NCBI GenBank assembly: GCA_002686195.1
Contig: NZAS01000158.1
Location: forward strand, 1 to 12,382
Length of the DNA: 12,382 nt
Direction: 5' to 3'
Source of the DNA: Candidatus Pacearchaeota archaeon
GTDB taxonomy: Archaea > Nanoarchaeota > Nanoarchaeia > Pacearchaeales > GW2011-AR1
The notes under the pieces were generated by a model. That model was given only the letters and a program-made list of their open reading frames with translations, was not told where the DNA came from and ran no database searches. Position numbers and translations under genes: made by a program. Shown in pieces: positions 4,512-11,131 of this stretch (its first letter is position 1; every line of letters starts with the position of its first letter).

Positions 4512-6081
4512 CGTACAAGGAGAAGTGAACAAGGCTGCAGAAGCGGCCTCTGGAATATTAGAGTCGGCAGAAGTTGTTGATATTATTCTAGATCCATCAC
4601 ACCCAGCCTGGAATCCTGACCAATATAGAATCATTGGTTCAATAATGGCTCGAGCCTTTCCAAGAGAATTCGGTTCAACAATAGAAAACCTAGGTTGGTA
4701 TAATCCAATTAACCCAAATTTCGTCACATATCCGCTATTAGGAGAAATAGTTCTTTTAATATCGGCCGCAAGCAAGTCTGCCCAAATAAATCCAGAAGGA
4801 ACTGAAAAATATTATTTAACTTTAGTAAATGTTTGGCAAACAGTAAACCAAAATGGATTACCAGCTTCAAGTTACGATGTTACAGCACCAGAAAGATATA
4901 AGTCCAGAAACTACAGAGGATTTACTGGAAATTCTAGGGGTGATATAAATGACATGCCTTGGGGAGAAACTTTTGAAGAAAAATCAATAGCAAGACTATT
5001 TCCGTATGAAGGAGATATGACGCTTGAAGGAAGATGGGGACAAAGCATAAGATTTGGAAGCACGGTTTCTGAACCAGCAACCAAAAATGATTGGTCAAAA
5101 GATGGACAAGACGGTGACCCAATAACCATAATATCAAATGGCCACGCAACAACAGATAGTTCGTATCATTTAGAAGACATAAACGAAGATGCTAGTGGCA
5201 TGTGGATGTGTAATGGCCAGAGTGTTCCTATTGACGTAGCATCAAAGATAGCTGATTCTTACAAAATGAGCTATGAATCTGCAAAATCATCCGAAAGAGA
5301 AAAAATAGTTGGATCAGCAGGACCGTCCGATCCAGCAGCAGGATCAGGTGGAAGCGCTGAAGCAAAAACAGCATCTAGTCCAGGAAGCGAAAATAAAGCA
5401 GCCGGAGATGAAGATGTGGCAGCAACAACCGAAGTAGAACCTGATGCAGATGTAAAAGAAGCGGCAGACGAACTTGAAGTTGTTGGAGAGTATGAAGCAT
5501 ATAGAAGAGGTAAATTTACTGAGATGATAGAGGTAGTTGCAATAGATGGAAGGCCAGTAAATAAAGCCTTTGCAGATAAGATACTTGCTCTAAAACAGGC
5601 TGGAACAGGTGATGGAGTCACTATAAGATTAAATAGCGGATTCAGGCCAATGGAAAAAATTACAGGTGATGGATGGAGTACCACAGGACAAAGAGACCTT
5701 AGAAGAACTAATGCCGGTACACAGGTTGGAGGAACAAAAGAAGGCCTAAACGCAGCGGCTGGTACTTATGACAGCGGTTTTGCAGCCCAAACGAGACAAA
5801 CCAGTTATTTTAAGCCACTTACTGCTGGTCCAGGATTTTCAAACCACCAGAATGGAAAAGCATTCGACCTTCAGACAGGAATGGGAAGAGACTATAAGAC
5901 TGGCTATGCCAATCAACCAAATAAAATAACTAAGACGTATAAGTGGCTTGTTGCAAATGCGCATAAACATGGATTTATTAGGGCAGTTTCTAAAGAAAGG
6001 TGGCATTGGGAATATACACCAGGAGCAGGAATGTTTTCAAAGGTACCAAGAGACCATCCAACATGGGACGGTTTAGTATAG
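4474..6081 (+). CDS. Baseplate hub protein (gp5-like) fused to an M15 D,D-peptidase
   Basis: A 535-residue multidomain protein. Residues about 30-140 contain EVVDIILDPSHPAW, WYNPINPNFVTYPLLGEIVLLI and YYLTLVNVWQ, a pattern I associate with the OB-fold hub domain of marine T4-like phages. Residues about 281-335 form a Ser/Gly/Ala/Pro linker turning acidic. The C-terminal domain (about 340-535) is a peptidase M15 (VanY/D-Ala-D-Ala carboxypeptidase-like): SGFR (388-391), the zinc motif SNHQNGKAFD with H458 and D465, and ERWHWEY with E508 and zinc ligand H511. All expected catalytic residues are present. It would cut peptidoglycan cross-bridges at DNA entry, the job done by the lysozyme domain in T4 gp5. 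An alternative GTG start at 4525 has AGGAG only two bases away, so ATG 4474 is kept. The M15 call is strong; the hub call is moderate. Confidence 0.8.
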   Translation: MPRLRASKKKNPSVQGEVNKAAEAASGILESAEVVDIILDPSHPAWNPDQYRIIGSIMARAFPREFGSTIENLGWYNPINPNFVTYPLLGEIVLLISAASKSAQINPEGTEKYYLTLVNVWQTVNQNGLPASSYDVTAPERYKSRNYRGFTGNSRGDINDMPWGETFEEKSIARLFPYEGDMTLEGRWGQSIRFGSTVSEPATKNDWSKDGQDGDPITIISNGHATTDSSYHLEDINEDASGMWMCNGQSVPIDVASKIADSYKMSYESAKSSEREKIVGSAGPSDPAAGSGGSAEAKTASSPGSENKAAGDEDVAATTEVEPDADVKEAADELEVVGEYEAYRRGKFTEMIEVVAIDGRPVNKAFADKILALKQAGTGDGVTIRLNSGFRPMEKITGDGWSTTGQRDLRRTNAGTQVGGTKEGLNAAAGTYDSGFAAQTRQTSYFKPLTAGPGFSNHQNGKAFDLQTGMGRDYKTGYANQPNKITKTYKWLVANAHKHGFIRAVSKERWHWEYTPGAGMFSKVPRDHPTWDGLV

Positions 6082-6093
6082 GAGAATAGTTAT
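6081..6093 (+). promoter_or_regulatory. Ribosome binding site repeated from 1372 (GGAGAATAGTTAT)
   Basis: The same 13 bases as at 1372-1384. The first G is also the last base of the hub gene's TAG stop, and the site overlaps the spike gene ATG at 6092. It ties translation of the spike gene to the hub gene. Confidence 0.7.
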
Positions 6094-6481
6094 GGCATAT
6101 CGGCCTAAAAAACCAAACAGATACAAGGGAAATCAAATAATAATAAATTCTGATAGATTACTATTTAACGCAAAAGATGACTCGATATTAATAATAGCAA
6201 ACGAGTCTGTAGGAATATCAACTAATGGCACATTTAATGTTGATTCAGGGTCAGAGACAATAATAAATAGTCCAGAGATATATCTAGGTCTAGATGCAGT
6301 AGAACCAGTAGTATTAGGAGATACTTTATTGGGTCTATTAGAAGAATTATGTGATGGACTATTGGCAGAAACACACCCAACCCCGTTAGGACCATCAGGA
6401 CCCCCAATAAATTCATCAACGTATTCATCAATAAAAAGCAGGCTTAAAGAATTTTTAAGTCCACAAAATTATACATTATAG
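6092..6481 (+). CDS. Baseplate spike/needle protein (gp5 C-terminal-like beta-helix)
   Basis: A 129-residue protein. Residues 12-65 are short alternating strands (NQIIINSDRLLFNAK, DSILIIANESVGIST, GTFNVDSGSETIINS, EIYLGLDAVEPVVLG), the repetitive signature of the trimeric beta-helical needle at the C-terminus of T4 gp5, VgrG and phage gpV proteins. The IYLG...EPVVLGD turn followed by a helix (LLGLLEELCDGLLAE) and a Pro/Gly segment with one His (ETHPTPLGPSGPP) resembles the tail of hub/spike proteins in marine T4-like phages. In T4 this needle is part of gp5; here it is a separate gene 10 bases after the hub-peptidase gene. It would form the membrane-piercing tip under the hub. Assignment is by pattern and position. 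Confidence 0.7.
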   Translation: MAYRPKKPNRYKGNQIIINSDRLLFNAKDDSILIIANESVGISTNGTFNVDSGSETIINSPEIYLGLDAVEPVVLGDTLLGLLEELCDGLLAETHPTPLGPSGPPINSSTYSSIKSRLKEFLSPQNYTL

Positions 6482-6483
6482 TC

Positions 6484-6936
6484 ATGGCATTTGTACCATC
6501 AGCATTCGAACAAAAATTAACAGAAATAGAAGACAAGGTTGCCAAGGGAGGCCTGATTGATAAAGCAGAATGGGCAAATGCCTGGGCAGATGCATACTTT
6601 GCTGGATATGGAAGCCCAACACCCCCATCAGCAACCGGGGCAGCGGCAAGGCAGGCCCTTTTTGGAGCATTAATGGGAGCATTTGACCCCGTATCGCCAT
6701 CTGCAACCGCAATGAAATCAGGAGTAGACTCATTTGCATCAACATTGGGAGGCGGGATGGCAGCTTCTGGATTTGCCGCAATACCCCCATCAGGATATAC
6801 CGGAATATCAGATATTTCATCAGGTGATAAAGAAAAAGGAGCAATGCCAGAAAAATTGACATCAATAACCACTCCATGGTTTATGTCGGGTACAGCAACA
6901 CACATGGGTACTGGAGCAACTGTGCCCTGGTCTTAA
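6484..6936 (+). CDS. Ala/Gly/Pro-rich probable virion protein, function unknown
   Basis: A 150-residue protein. The first third is helical and charged (FEQKLTEIEDKVAKGG, KAEWANAWADAYFAGYG); the rest is rich in Ala, Gly, Ser and Pro (TPPSATGAAARQALFGALMGAF, GGGMAASGFAAIPPSGYTG) and ends in a Thr/Gly/Met stretch (SGTATHMGTGATVPWS). There is no signal peptide, and I see no known motif, including no PAAR repeat although PAAR spike tips are often encoded at this point of T4-like baseplate clusters. It starts three bases after the needle gene stop without its own Shine-Dalgarno, so it is probably translated by coupling. A minor baseplate or spike-associated role is inferred from position only. Confidence 0.65.
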   Translation: MAFVPSAFEQKLTEIEDKVAKGGLIDKAEWANAWADAYFAGYGSPTPPSATGAAARQALFGALMGAFDPVSPSATAMKSGVDSFASTLGGGMAASGFAAIPPSGYTGISDISSGDKEKGAMPEKLTSITTPWFMSGTATHMGTGATVPWS

Positions 6937-6954
6937 CAAAATATTCTATACCTT

Positions 6955-6964
6955 GATATTTATA
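6955..6964 (+). promoter_or_regulatory. Candidate late-promoter motif (GATATTTATA)
   Basis: It lies in the 57-base gap before the gene at 6994, 29 bases ahead of its ATG, with the ribosome binding site TTAGGAGAAT between. It shares GATATTTAT and a following GTAAGG-type sequence with the gap before 4122. No terminator is visible between 6936 and this motif, so it may add to read-through transcription. Confidence 0.45.
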
Positions 6965-6993
6965 TAGTAAGGCAATATTAGGAGAATAAAATT

Positions 6994-7458
6994 ATGAAAA
7001 AGTCTGATTTAATTAGAGTAATTAGAGAAGTTGTAAAAAAAGAAGTTTCACGCGCTGTTAAAAAAGAAGTGCGCAAAGTGCTTAATCCAAAAAAAGCTGA
7101 TACCATTCCTGAATTTTCAAAGGTTATGGAACATGCTGAAGAATTATTTAATAAAAAACCAGCAAAGAAATTTGCAAAGGACCCAATATTAAATGAGGTT
7201 CTTAATGAGACAGCAAATGATTGGCCAACACTGGGAAATAAGACGCTTGATTCTACAGATGCATTGGCAGGAAGAGCAGGTTTGGCTTCTACAATGGGAA
7301 TGCAATCACCAGACGAAATGTTTGGAGGAAAACCTTCACTTGAACAAATGCTACCTGAAGATAAAAAACGTGTAGAAGTACCAGAAGCAATAGAAAAAGC
7401 ACTAACTAGAGATTATTCAGACCTTATGAAGGCAATGAATAAAAAACAACGTAAATAA
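6994..7458 (+). CDS. Lys-rich helical protein of the baseplate module, function unknown
   Basis: A 154-residue protein. The first 31 residues are an amphipathic, coiled-coil-like helix with a repeated KKEV unit (IREVVKKEVSRAVKKEVRKVL). The middle is polar with conserved-looking segments (DPILNEVLNETANDWPTL, GLASTMGMQSPDEMFGG), and the end is basic (LTRDYSDLMKAMNKKQRK). There are no Cys residues and no membrane segment. It has one of the best ribosome binding sites in the window (TTAGGAGAATAAAATTATG) and its stop overlaps the gp25 ATG (TAATG). Proteins with similar N-terminal helices occur in other T4-like marine phages as far as I recall, without assigned function. A structural or assembly role is inferred from location between spike and wedge genes. 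Confidence 0.7.
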   Translation: MKKSDLIRVIREVVKKEVSRAVKKEVRKVLNPKKADTIPEFSKVMEHAEELFNKKPAKKFAKDPILNEVLNETANDWPTLGNKTLDSTDALAGRAGLASTMGMQSPDEMFGGKPSLEQMLPEDKKRVEVPEAIEKALTRDYSDLMKAMNKKQRK

Positions 7459-8063
7459 TGGGACTTCCAAATCAATCTGACATACCAACATTTGAAACCC
7501 TGGATACTGATACTGGAACAGATCCTTCTGACTTAATAATAGATAACGAAGGTAATGTAGTACTTGCTCCAGGAATGGGTAATTTTGTAAATAGAACTAG
7601 AAATATTGGTGGCGGAAGAGAAGAATTCAGAGTACATCCCTTAGATTTTGAAATAGATGTATCACTTGGAATAGACCTACCAATGCAAACAAGCAAAGGG
7701 TCACTGTTTCAATTAAACTATCTATCAATAGACCAAGCAGTAGCAAATCTAAAAAATTTAGTTTTAACAATGAAAGGTGAGAGATTGTACCATCCAAATT
7801 TTGGTACAAATATAAGAAGGGCATTATTTGAACCAAACACGTCAAAGCTTAGAAGCTTCATAAATGACGAGCTAAAAAAGGCCGTAGAGTTTTGGCTTCC
7901 ATATATAGTGATTGATGAAACAGTTGTTAAAATACCTGAAGGCAAGGGTAGTAGTCCAAGCTTTGCTGATAATTATCATGGAATACAAATAACGCTAGTA
8001 ATTAGCTTAAAAAATAATAGAATAGATAAAAGGACTATAGTATTGGATATAAGGGCTGACTAA
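7458..8063 (+). CDS. gp25: Baseplate wedge protein, gp25/GPW family
   Basis: A 201-residue protein whose C-terminal two thirds (about 62-200) match the gp25/GPW family: ALFEP preceded by HPNFGTNIRR (residues 112-126), upstream VANLKNLVLTMKGER, and the downstream helix KLRSFINDELKKAVEFWLPYI leading into strands GIQITLVISL and KRTIVLDI. gp25 joins the baseplate wedge at the sheath-proximal side and nucleates sheath assembly together with gp6 and gp53. T4 gp25 is 132 residues; this one has about 60 extra N-terminal residues (acidic, Thr/Asp-rich, then NRTRNIGGGREEF). It overlaps genes on both sides by one base (TAATG at each end), so it is coupled to gp6 as expected for stoichiometric partners. 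Confidence 0.9.
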   Translation: MGLPNQSDIPTFETLDTDTGTDPSDLIIDNEGNVVLAPGMGNFVNRTRNIGGGREEFRVHPLDFEIDVSLGIDLPMQTSKGSLFQLNYLSIDQAVANLKNLVLTMKGERLYHPNFGTNIRRALFEPNTSKLRSFINDELKKAVEFWLPYIVIDETVVKIPEGKGSSPSFADNYHGIQITLVISLKNNRIDKRTIVLDIRAD

Positions 8064-9946
8064 TGGGAATACAAACATCAAAAAAAGATTTAAGATATCT
8101 GAACAAAGATTTTTCACAATTTAGAGAAAAACTAATAAATTTTTCTAAGGTTTATTTTCCAGATACTTTTAGTGATTTTAATGAATCATCTCCTGGAATG
8201 CTATTCATAGAAATGGCAGCATATGTTGGAGATGTATTATCATATTACGTAGATAATCAATTAAGAGAAAGTTTATTAACAGAAGCACAAGAACGCTCTA
8301 ACATAATGTCAATAGCTAGAGGATTAGGATATAAAACTCCTCCTAGTGTTGTAGCAACATGTGAATTGGATGTGTACATATTATTGCCTTCTACAGGTAA
8401 TGGGGTCGCTGCTTCACCAGATTGGTCATATGCTCCAGTAGTAAACGAAGGTATGAGAATAAATGCACCGACACAAGGAAGCATAGAATTCTTCAGTTTA
8501 TCTCCAATAGATTTTAGGTTTTCTAGCTCATTCGATCCAACAGATGTATCAGTATATAAGATAGATTCCAATGGTAATCCAGAATCATATCTGCTAAAGA
8601 AAAAAGTAACTATAAAATCTGGAACCGAAGAAACAGCAAACTTTGGTTTTACTACACCAAAAAAATTCGATAAAGTTAGATTAGGTGCAACAGACGTAGT
8701 AGAAATAATAGATGTAAGAGATTCAGATGGTAATAAGTGGTATGAGGTAGATTATTTGGCTCAAAATACTATATTCGAACACGTGCAAAATACAGCCTTG
8801 CTAGACCCAGAACTTTCACAGTATAATGAACAAACACCGTATTTATTAAAACTTAGAAAAACCGGCCGAAGATTCACTGTAAATGTTTTACCAGACATGT
8901 CGACTGAATTGCTTTTTGGAGCGGGAAATTCAAGTCAGGCAGATGAGTTAATAATACCAAATCCAAATAATATTGGACTAGCACTACCATACGGAAATAC
9001 TTCAGCAATGGATAATGCTTGGGATCCCTCAAATACAATGTTTACTAGAGCATATGGACAGGCCCCATCAGATACAACGTTAAGTGTTAGATACTTAACC
9101 GGAGGAGGAATAGCTTCAAACGTACCAGCTGGAATGCTAACTGATGTTACGGGCGTAAGCTTTACTCTAAACAATGATGGATTAGCTAGCCCAACGGTAG
9201 ACTTTGTAAAAAAATCCCTAGCAGTAAATAACCCAATACCAGCAACCGGTGGAAAATCTGCAGAAACAATAGAAGAAATACGACAAAATGCATTGGGATT
9301 TTTTGCTGCTCAGAATAGAGCAGTTACAAGAGAAGATTATATAGCAAGAGCTTATTCTATGCCTGCTAGATTTGGAAACATATCAAAGGCATATATAATA
9401 CAAGATGAACAAGAAAATCCAAAATCAGGAAGAACCATTGGCAACCCACTGGCCCTTAATATGTATGTTTTAGCATTTAATAGCAATAAACAATTAGCAA
9501 ATTCAAACACCGTAACGAAGGAAAATCTCAGAAATTATATCAGCAATTTTAGATTATTAACAGACGCAGTTAACATAAAGGATGGATTCATAATAAACAT
9601 TGGCATAGATTTTTCTATAATACCATTACCAGGATATTCTGGAAAAGAAGTATTGCTTAGATGCATAAATAAATTAAAAGCACTATTTGATATTGATAGG
9701 TGGCAATTTAATGAACCAATAATATTAGGAAATGTTGCAACAGAACTTGATAGAGTTGAGGGAGTACAAACTGTCACAGCATTACAGTTCCACTGTAAGT
9801 TTGATAAAGACTCTGGATATTCTGGAAACTTTTATGATATAAAATCAGCAACTAAAAATAAAATAATTTATCCTTCACAAGATCCTGCAATATTTGAAGT
9901 TAAGTATCCCGATAAAGATATTAGAGGAAAGGTTGTAAGTTTTTAG
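8063..9946 (+). CDS. gp6: Baseplate wedge protein gp6 (baseplate J-like)
   Basis: A 627-residue protein, close to the 660 residues of T4 gp6. The N-terminal signature is clear: LNKDFSQFREKLINFSKVYFPD, then FNESSPGMLFIEMAAYVGDV and SYYVDNQLRESLLTEAQ, then IARGLGYKTPPS (residues about 12-95). In the second half is the baseplate-J segment NRAVTREDYIARAYSMP (418-434) after a helix ending in ALGFFAAQ. gp6 forms the dimeric inner ring that ties wedges around the hub and passes the contraction signal. The gene overlaps gp25 by one base (AAGGG precedes the ATG) and is followed 12 bases later by the DNRLRE-like gene. The middle section (about 110-330) is less conserved in appearance. No frameshift or truncation is seen. 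Confidence 0.92.
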   Translation: MGIQTSKKDLRYLNKDFSQFREKLINFSKVYFPDTFSDFNESSPGMLFIEMAAYVGDVLSYYVDNQLRESLLTEAQERSNIMSIARGLGYKTPPSVVATCELDVYILLPSTGNGVAASPDWSYAPVVNEGMRINAPTQGSIEFFSLSPIDFRFSSSFDPTDVSVYKIDSNGNPESYLLKKKVTIKSGTEETANFGFTTPKKFDKVRLGATDVVEIIDVRDSDGNKWYEVDYLAQNTIFEHVQNTALLDPELSQYNEQTPYLLKLRKTGRRFTVNVLPDMSTELLFGAGNSSQADELIIPNPNNIGLALPYGNTSAMDNAWDPSNTMFTRAYGQAPSDTTLSVRYLTGGGIASNVPAGMLTDVTGVSFTLNNDGLASPTVDFVKKSLAVNNPIPATGGKSAETIEEIRQNALGFFAAQNRAVTREDYIARAYSMPARFGNISKAYIIQDEQENPKSGRTIGNPLALNMYVLAFNSNKQLANSNTVTKENLRNYISNFRLLTDAVNIKDGFIINIGIDFSIIPLPGYSGKEVLLRCINKLKALFDIDRWQFNEPIILGNVATELDRVEGVQTVTALQFHCKFDKDSGYSGNFYDIKSATKNKIIYPSQDPAIFEVKYPDKDIRGKVVSF

Positions 9947-9958
9947 AGGAGAAATGAG

Positions 9959-11131
9959 ATGATATATTCTATAATAGCAAAAAAAGATGCAACAATATAC
10001 GAACGTTCTGGTAGCATGAACACAGGAATAGATGAGATTCTAGAAATAGAAAAAACTGTATCATCTTCAGGGACAGCAAACATATATAATTCTAGAATAT
10101 TGATAAAGTTTGACCTAGCAGAAATATCTAGTTCAATAGTTGCAGGATTAATAACTTCTCCAAAGTATTATTTGAATCTTTATACAAATAATGCAAGCTC
10201 TTTAGATTACAAATACGGTCTAGAAGCTTTTCCAATATCACAATCCTGGGAAATGGGAAGAGGAAGAACAGAAACAAAAAAGACAACAAACAGTGGAGCC
10301 ACAAAATATGAAGAAGAGGGAGTAAGCTGGGAATATAGAGATGGAAGATTTTATTTTGGTAATAAATGGGCAACAAGTTCATTTTTTAGTTCATCAACGC
10401 AATCAACCACAGGTTCATTTACAACAACGGGTGGAGGAGGAACATGGTATACTGGAAGTGGCTATTTTGCATCACAATCATTTGACTACGAACAAACAGA
10501 CGTTAGAATGAATGTTACAGATATAGTTAATAAATGGTTAGATTCATCCGTACCAAATGAAGGATTCATAGTATTAAGAAGTGGGTCGCATCAACCTGCA
10601 AACATTGATGAAGAAAAGAATGGAAGGCCGTATGGTTCATTAAAATTCTTTTCAACAGATACTCACACGGTGTATCAACCCAAGCTAGAAGTTTCATGGG
10701 ATGATTCGGTTTATTCAACAGGCTCTTTAACAGAAATAAACCCTTTTACAACAGAAGCAATAATAGACGTAAAAAATAATAAAGGAAGCTATAAAAAAAG
10801 AAGTAGAGAAAAAATAAGATTGGTTGTTAGAGAAAAATATCCAGCTAAAACATATGCAACAAAATCTGAGGCATTAACATTAAACGTTCTTCCATCCTCA
10901 TCATATTATTCAGTAAAAGATATGATAACAGAGGAAACAATAATACCGTTTGATAGTAGTAGCACATTAATTGGCGCTGATGCGGATGGAAACTTTTTTA
11001 ATTTATGGATGAATCAGTTTTATGATGAAAGAAGATACAAATTTATATTTAGGTCAATATCTGGTTCATATCAAACACCGGTTAATGATGTTATATTTGA
11101 TAATGATTATACATTCAAAGTGGTTAGATAA
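9959..11131 (+). CDS. DNRLRE-like domain protein of the baseplate/tail periphery
   Basis: A 390-residue protein. Residues about 7-225 resemble the DNRLRE/CBM-like beta-sandwich: an N-terminal DATIYE, then SRILIKFDL (45-53), a SWE/W segment, and NVTDIVNKWLDSSVPNEGFIVL (about 185-206), which is the most diagnostic part. A Ser/Thr/Gly-rich loop (about 141-169, with SSSTQSTTGSF and TGGGG) interrupts it. Such domains are found in extracellular and carbohydrate-binding proteins. The C-terminal part (about 230-390) is a second beta-rich region, SREKIRLVVREKYP and NLWMNQFYDERRYKFIFRS, which I do not recognise. It takes the place of T4 gp7/gp8 after gp6. AGAGGAGAAATG precedes the start; the out-of-use ATG at 9954 meets a stop after two codons. 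A peripheral baseplate role, possibly binding surface glycans, is inferred. Confidence 0.7.
   Translation: MIYSIIAKKDATIYERSGSMNTGIDEILEIEKTVSSSGTANIYNSRILIKFDLAEISSSIVAGLITSPKYYLNLYTNNASSLDYKYGLEAFPISQSWEMGRGRTETKKTTNSGATKYEEEGVSWEYRDGRFYFGNKWATSSFFSSSTQSTTGSFTTTGGGGTWYTGSGYFASQSFDYEQTDVRMNVTDIVNKWLDSSVPNEGFIVLRSGSHQPANIDEEKNGRPYGSLKFFSTDTHTVYQPKLEVSWDDSVYSTGSLTEINPFTTEAIIDVKNNKGSYKKRSREKIRLVVREKYPAKTYATKSEALTLNVLPSSSYYSVKDMITEETIIPFDSSSTLIGADADGNFFNLWMNQFYDERRYKFIFRSISGSYQTPVNDVIFDNDYTFKVVR

Noticed and set aside
4525..4527. GTG as the real start of the hub-peptidase gene
   Set aside because: It is in frame with AGGAG upstream, but the gap is only two bases, too short for efficient initiation. 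ATG 4474 remains preferred though not certain.
5271..5684. 137-codon minus-strand frame, also 6444-6905 and the other minus-strand frames
   Set aside because: They mirror coding sequence of well-supported + strand genes, and none has a domain pattern or ribosome binding site. The Ser/Ala-rich product at 5271-5684 only reflects the linker codons.
6621..6793. Direct repeat ACCCCCATCAG (6621-6631 and 6783-6793)
   Set aside because: Both copies encode PPS in the same low-complexity protein, so this is explained by amino-acid composition rather than a DNA-level element.
7193..7375. 60-codon + strand frame inside the Lys-rich protein gene
   Set aside because: It is an out-of-frame shadow with Gln/Trp/His-rich nonsense-like composition and no start signal.
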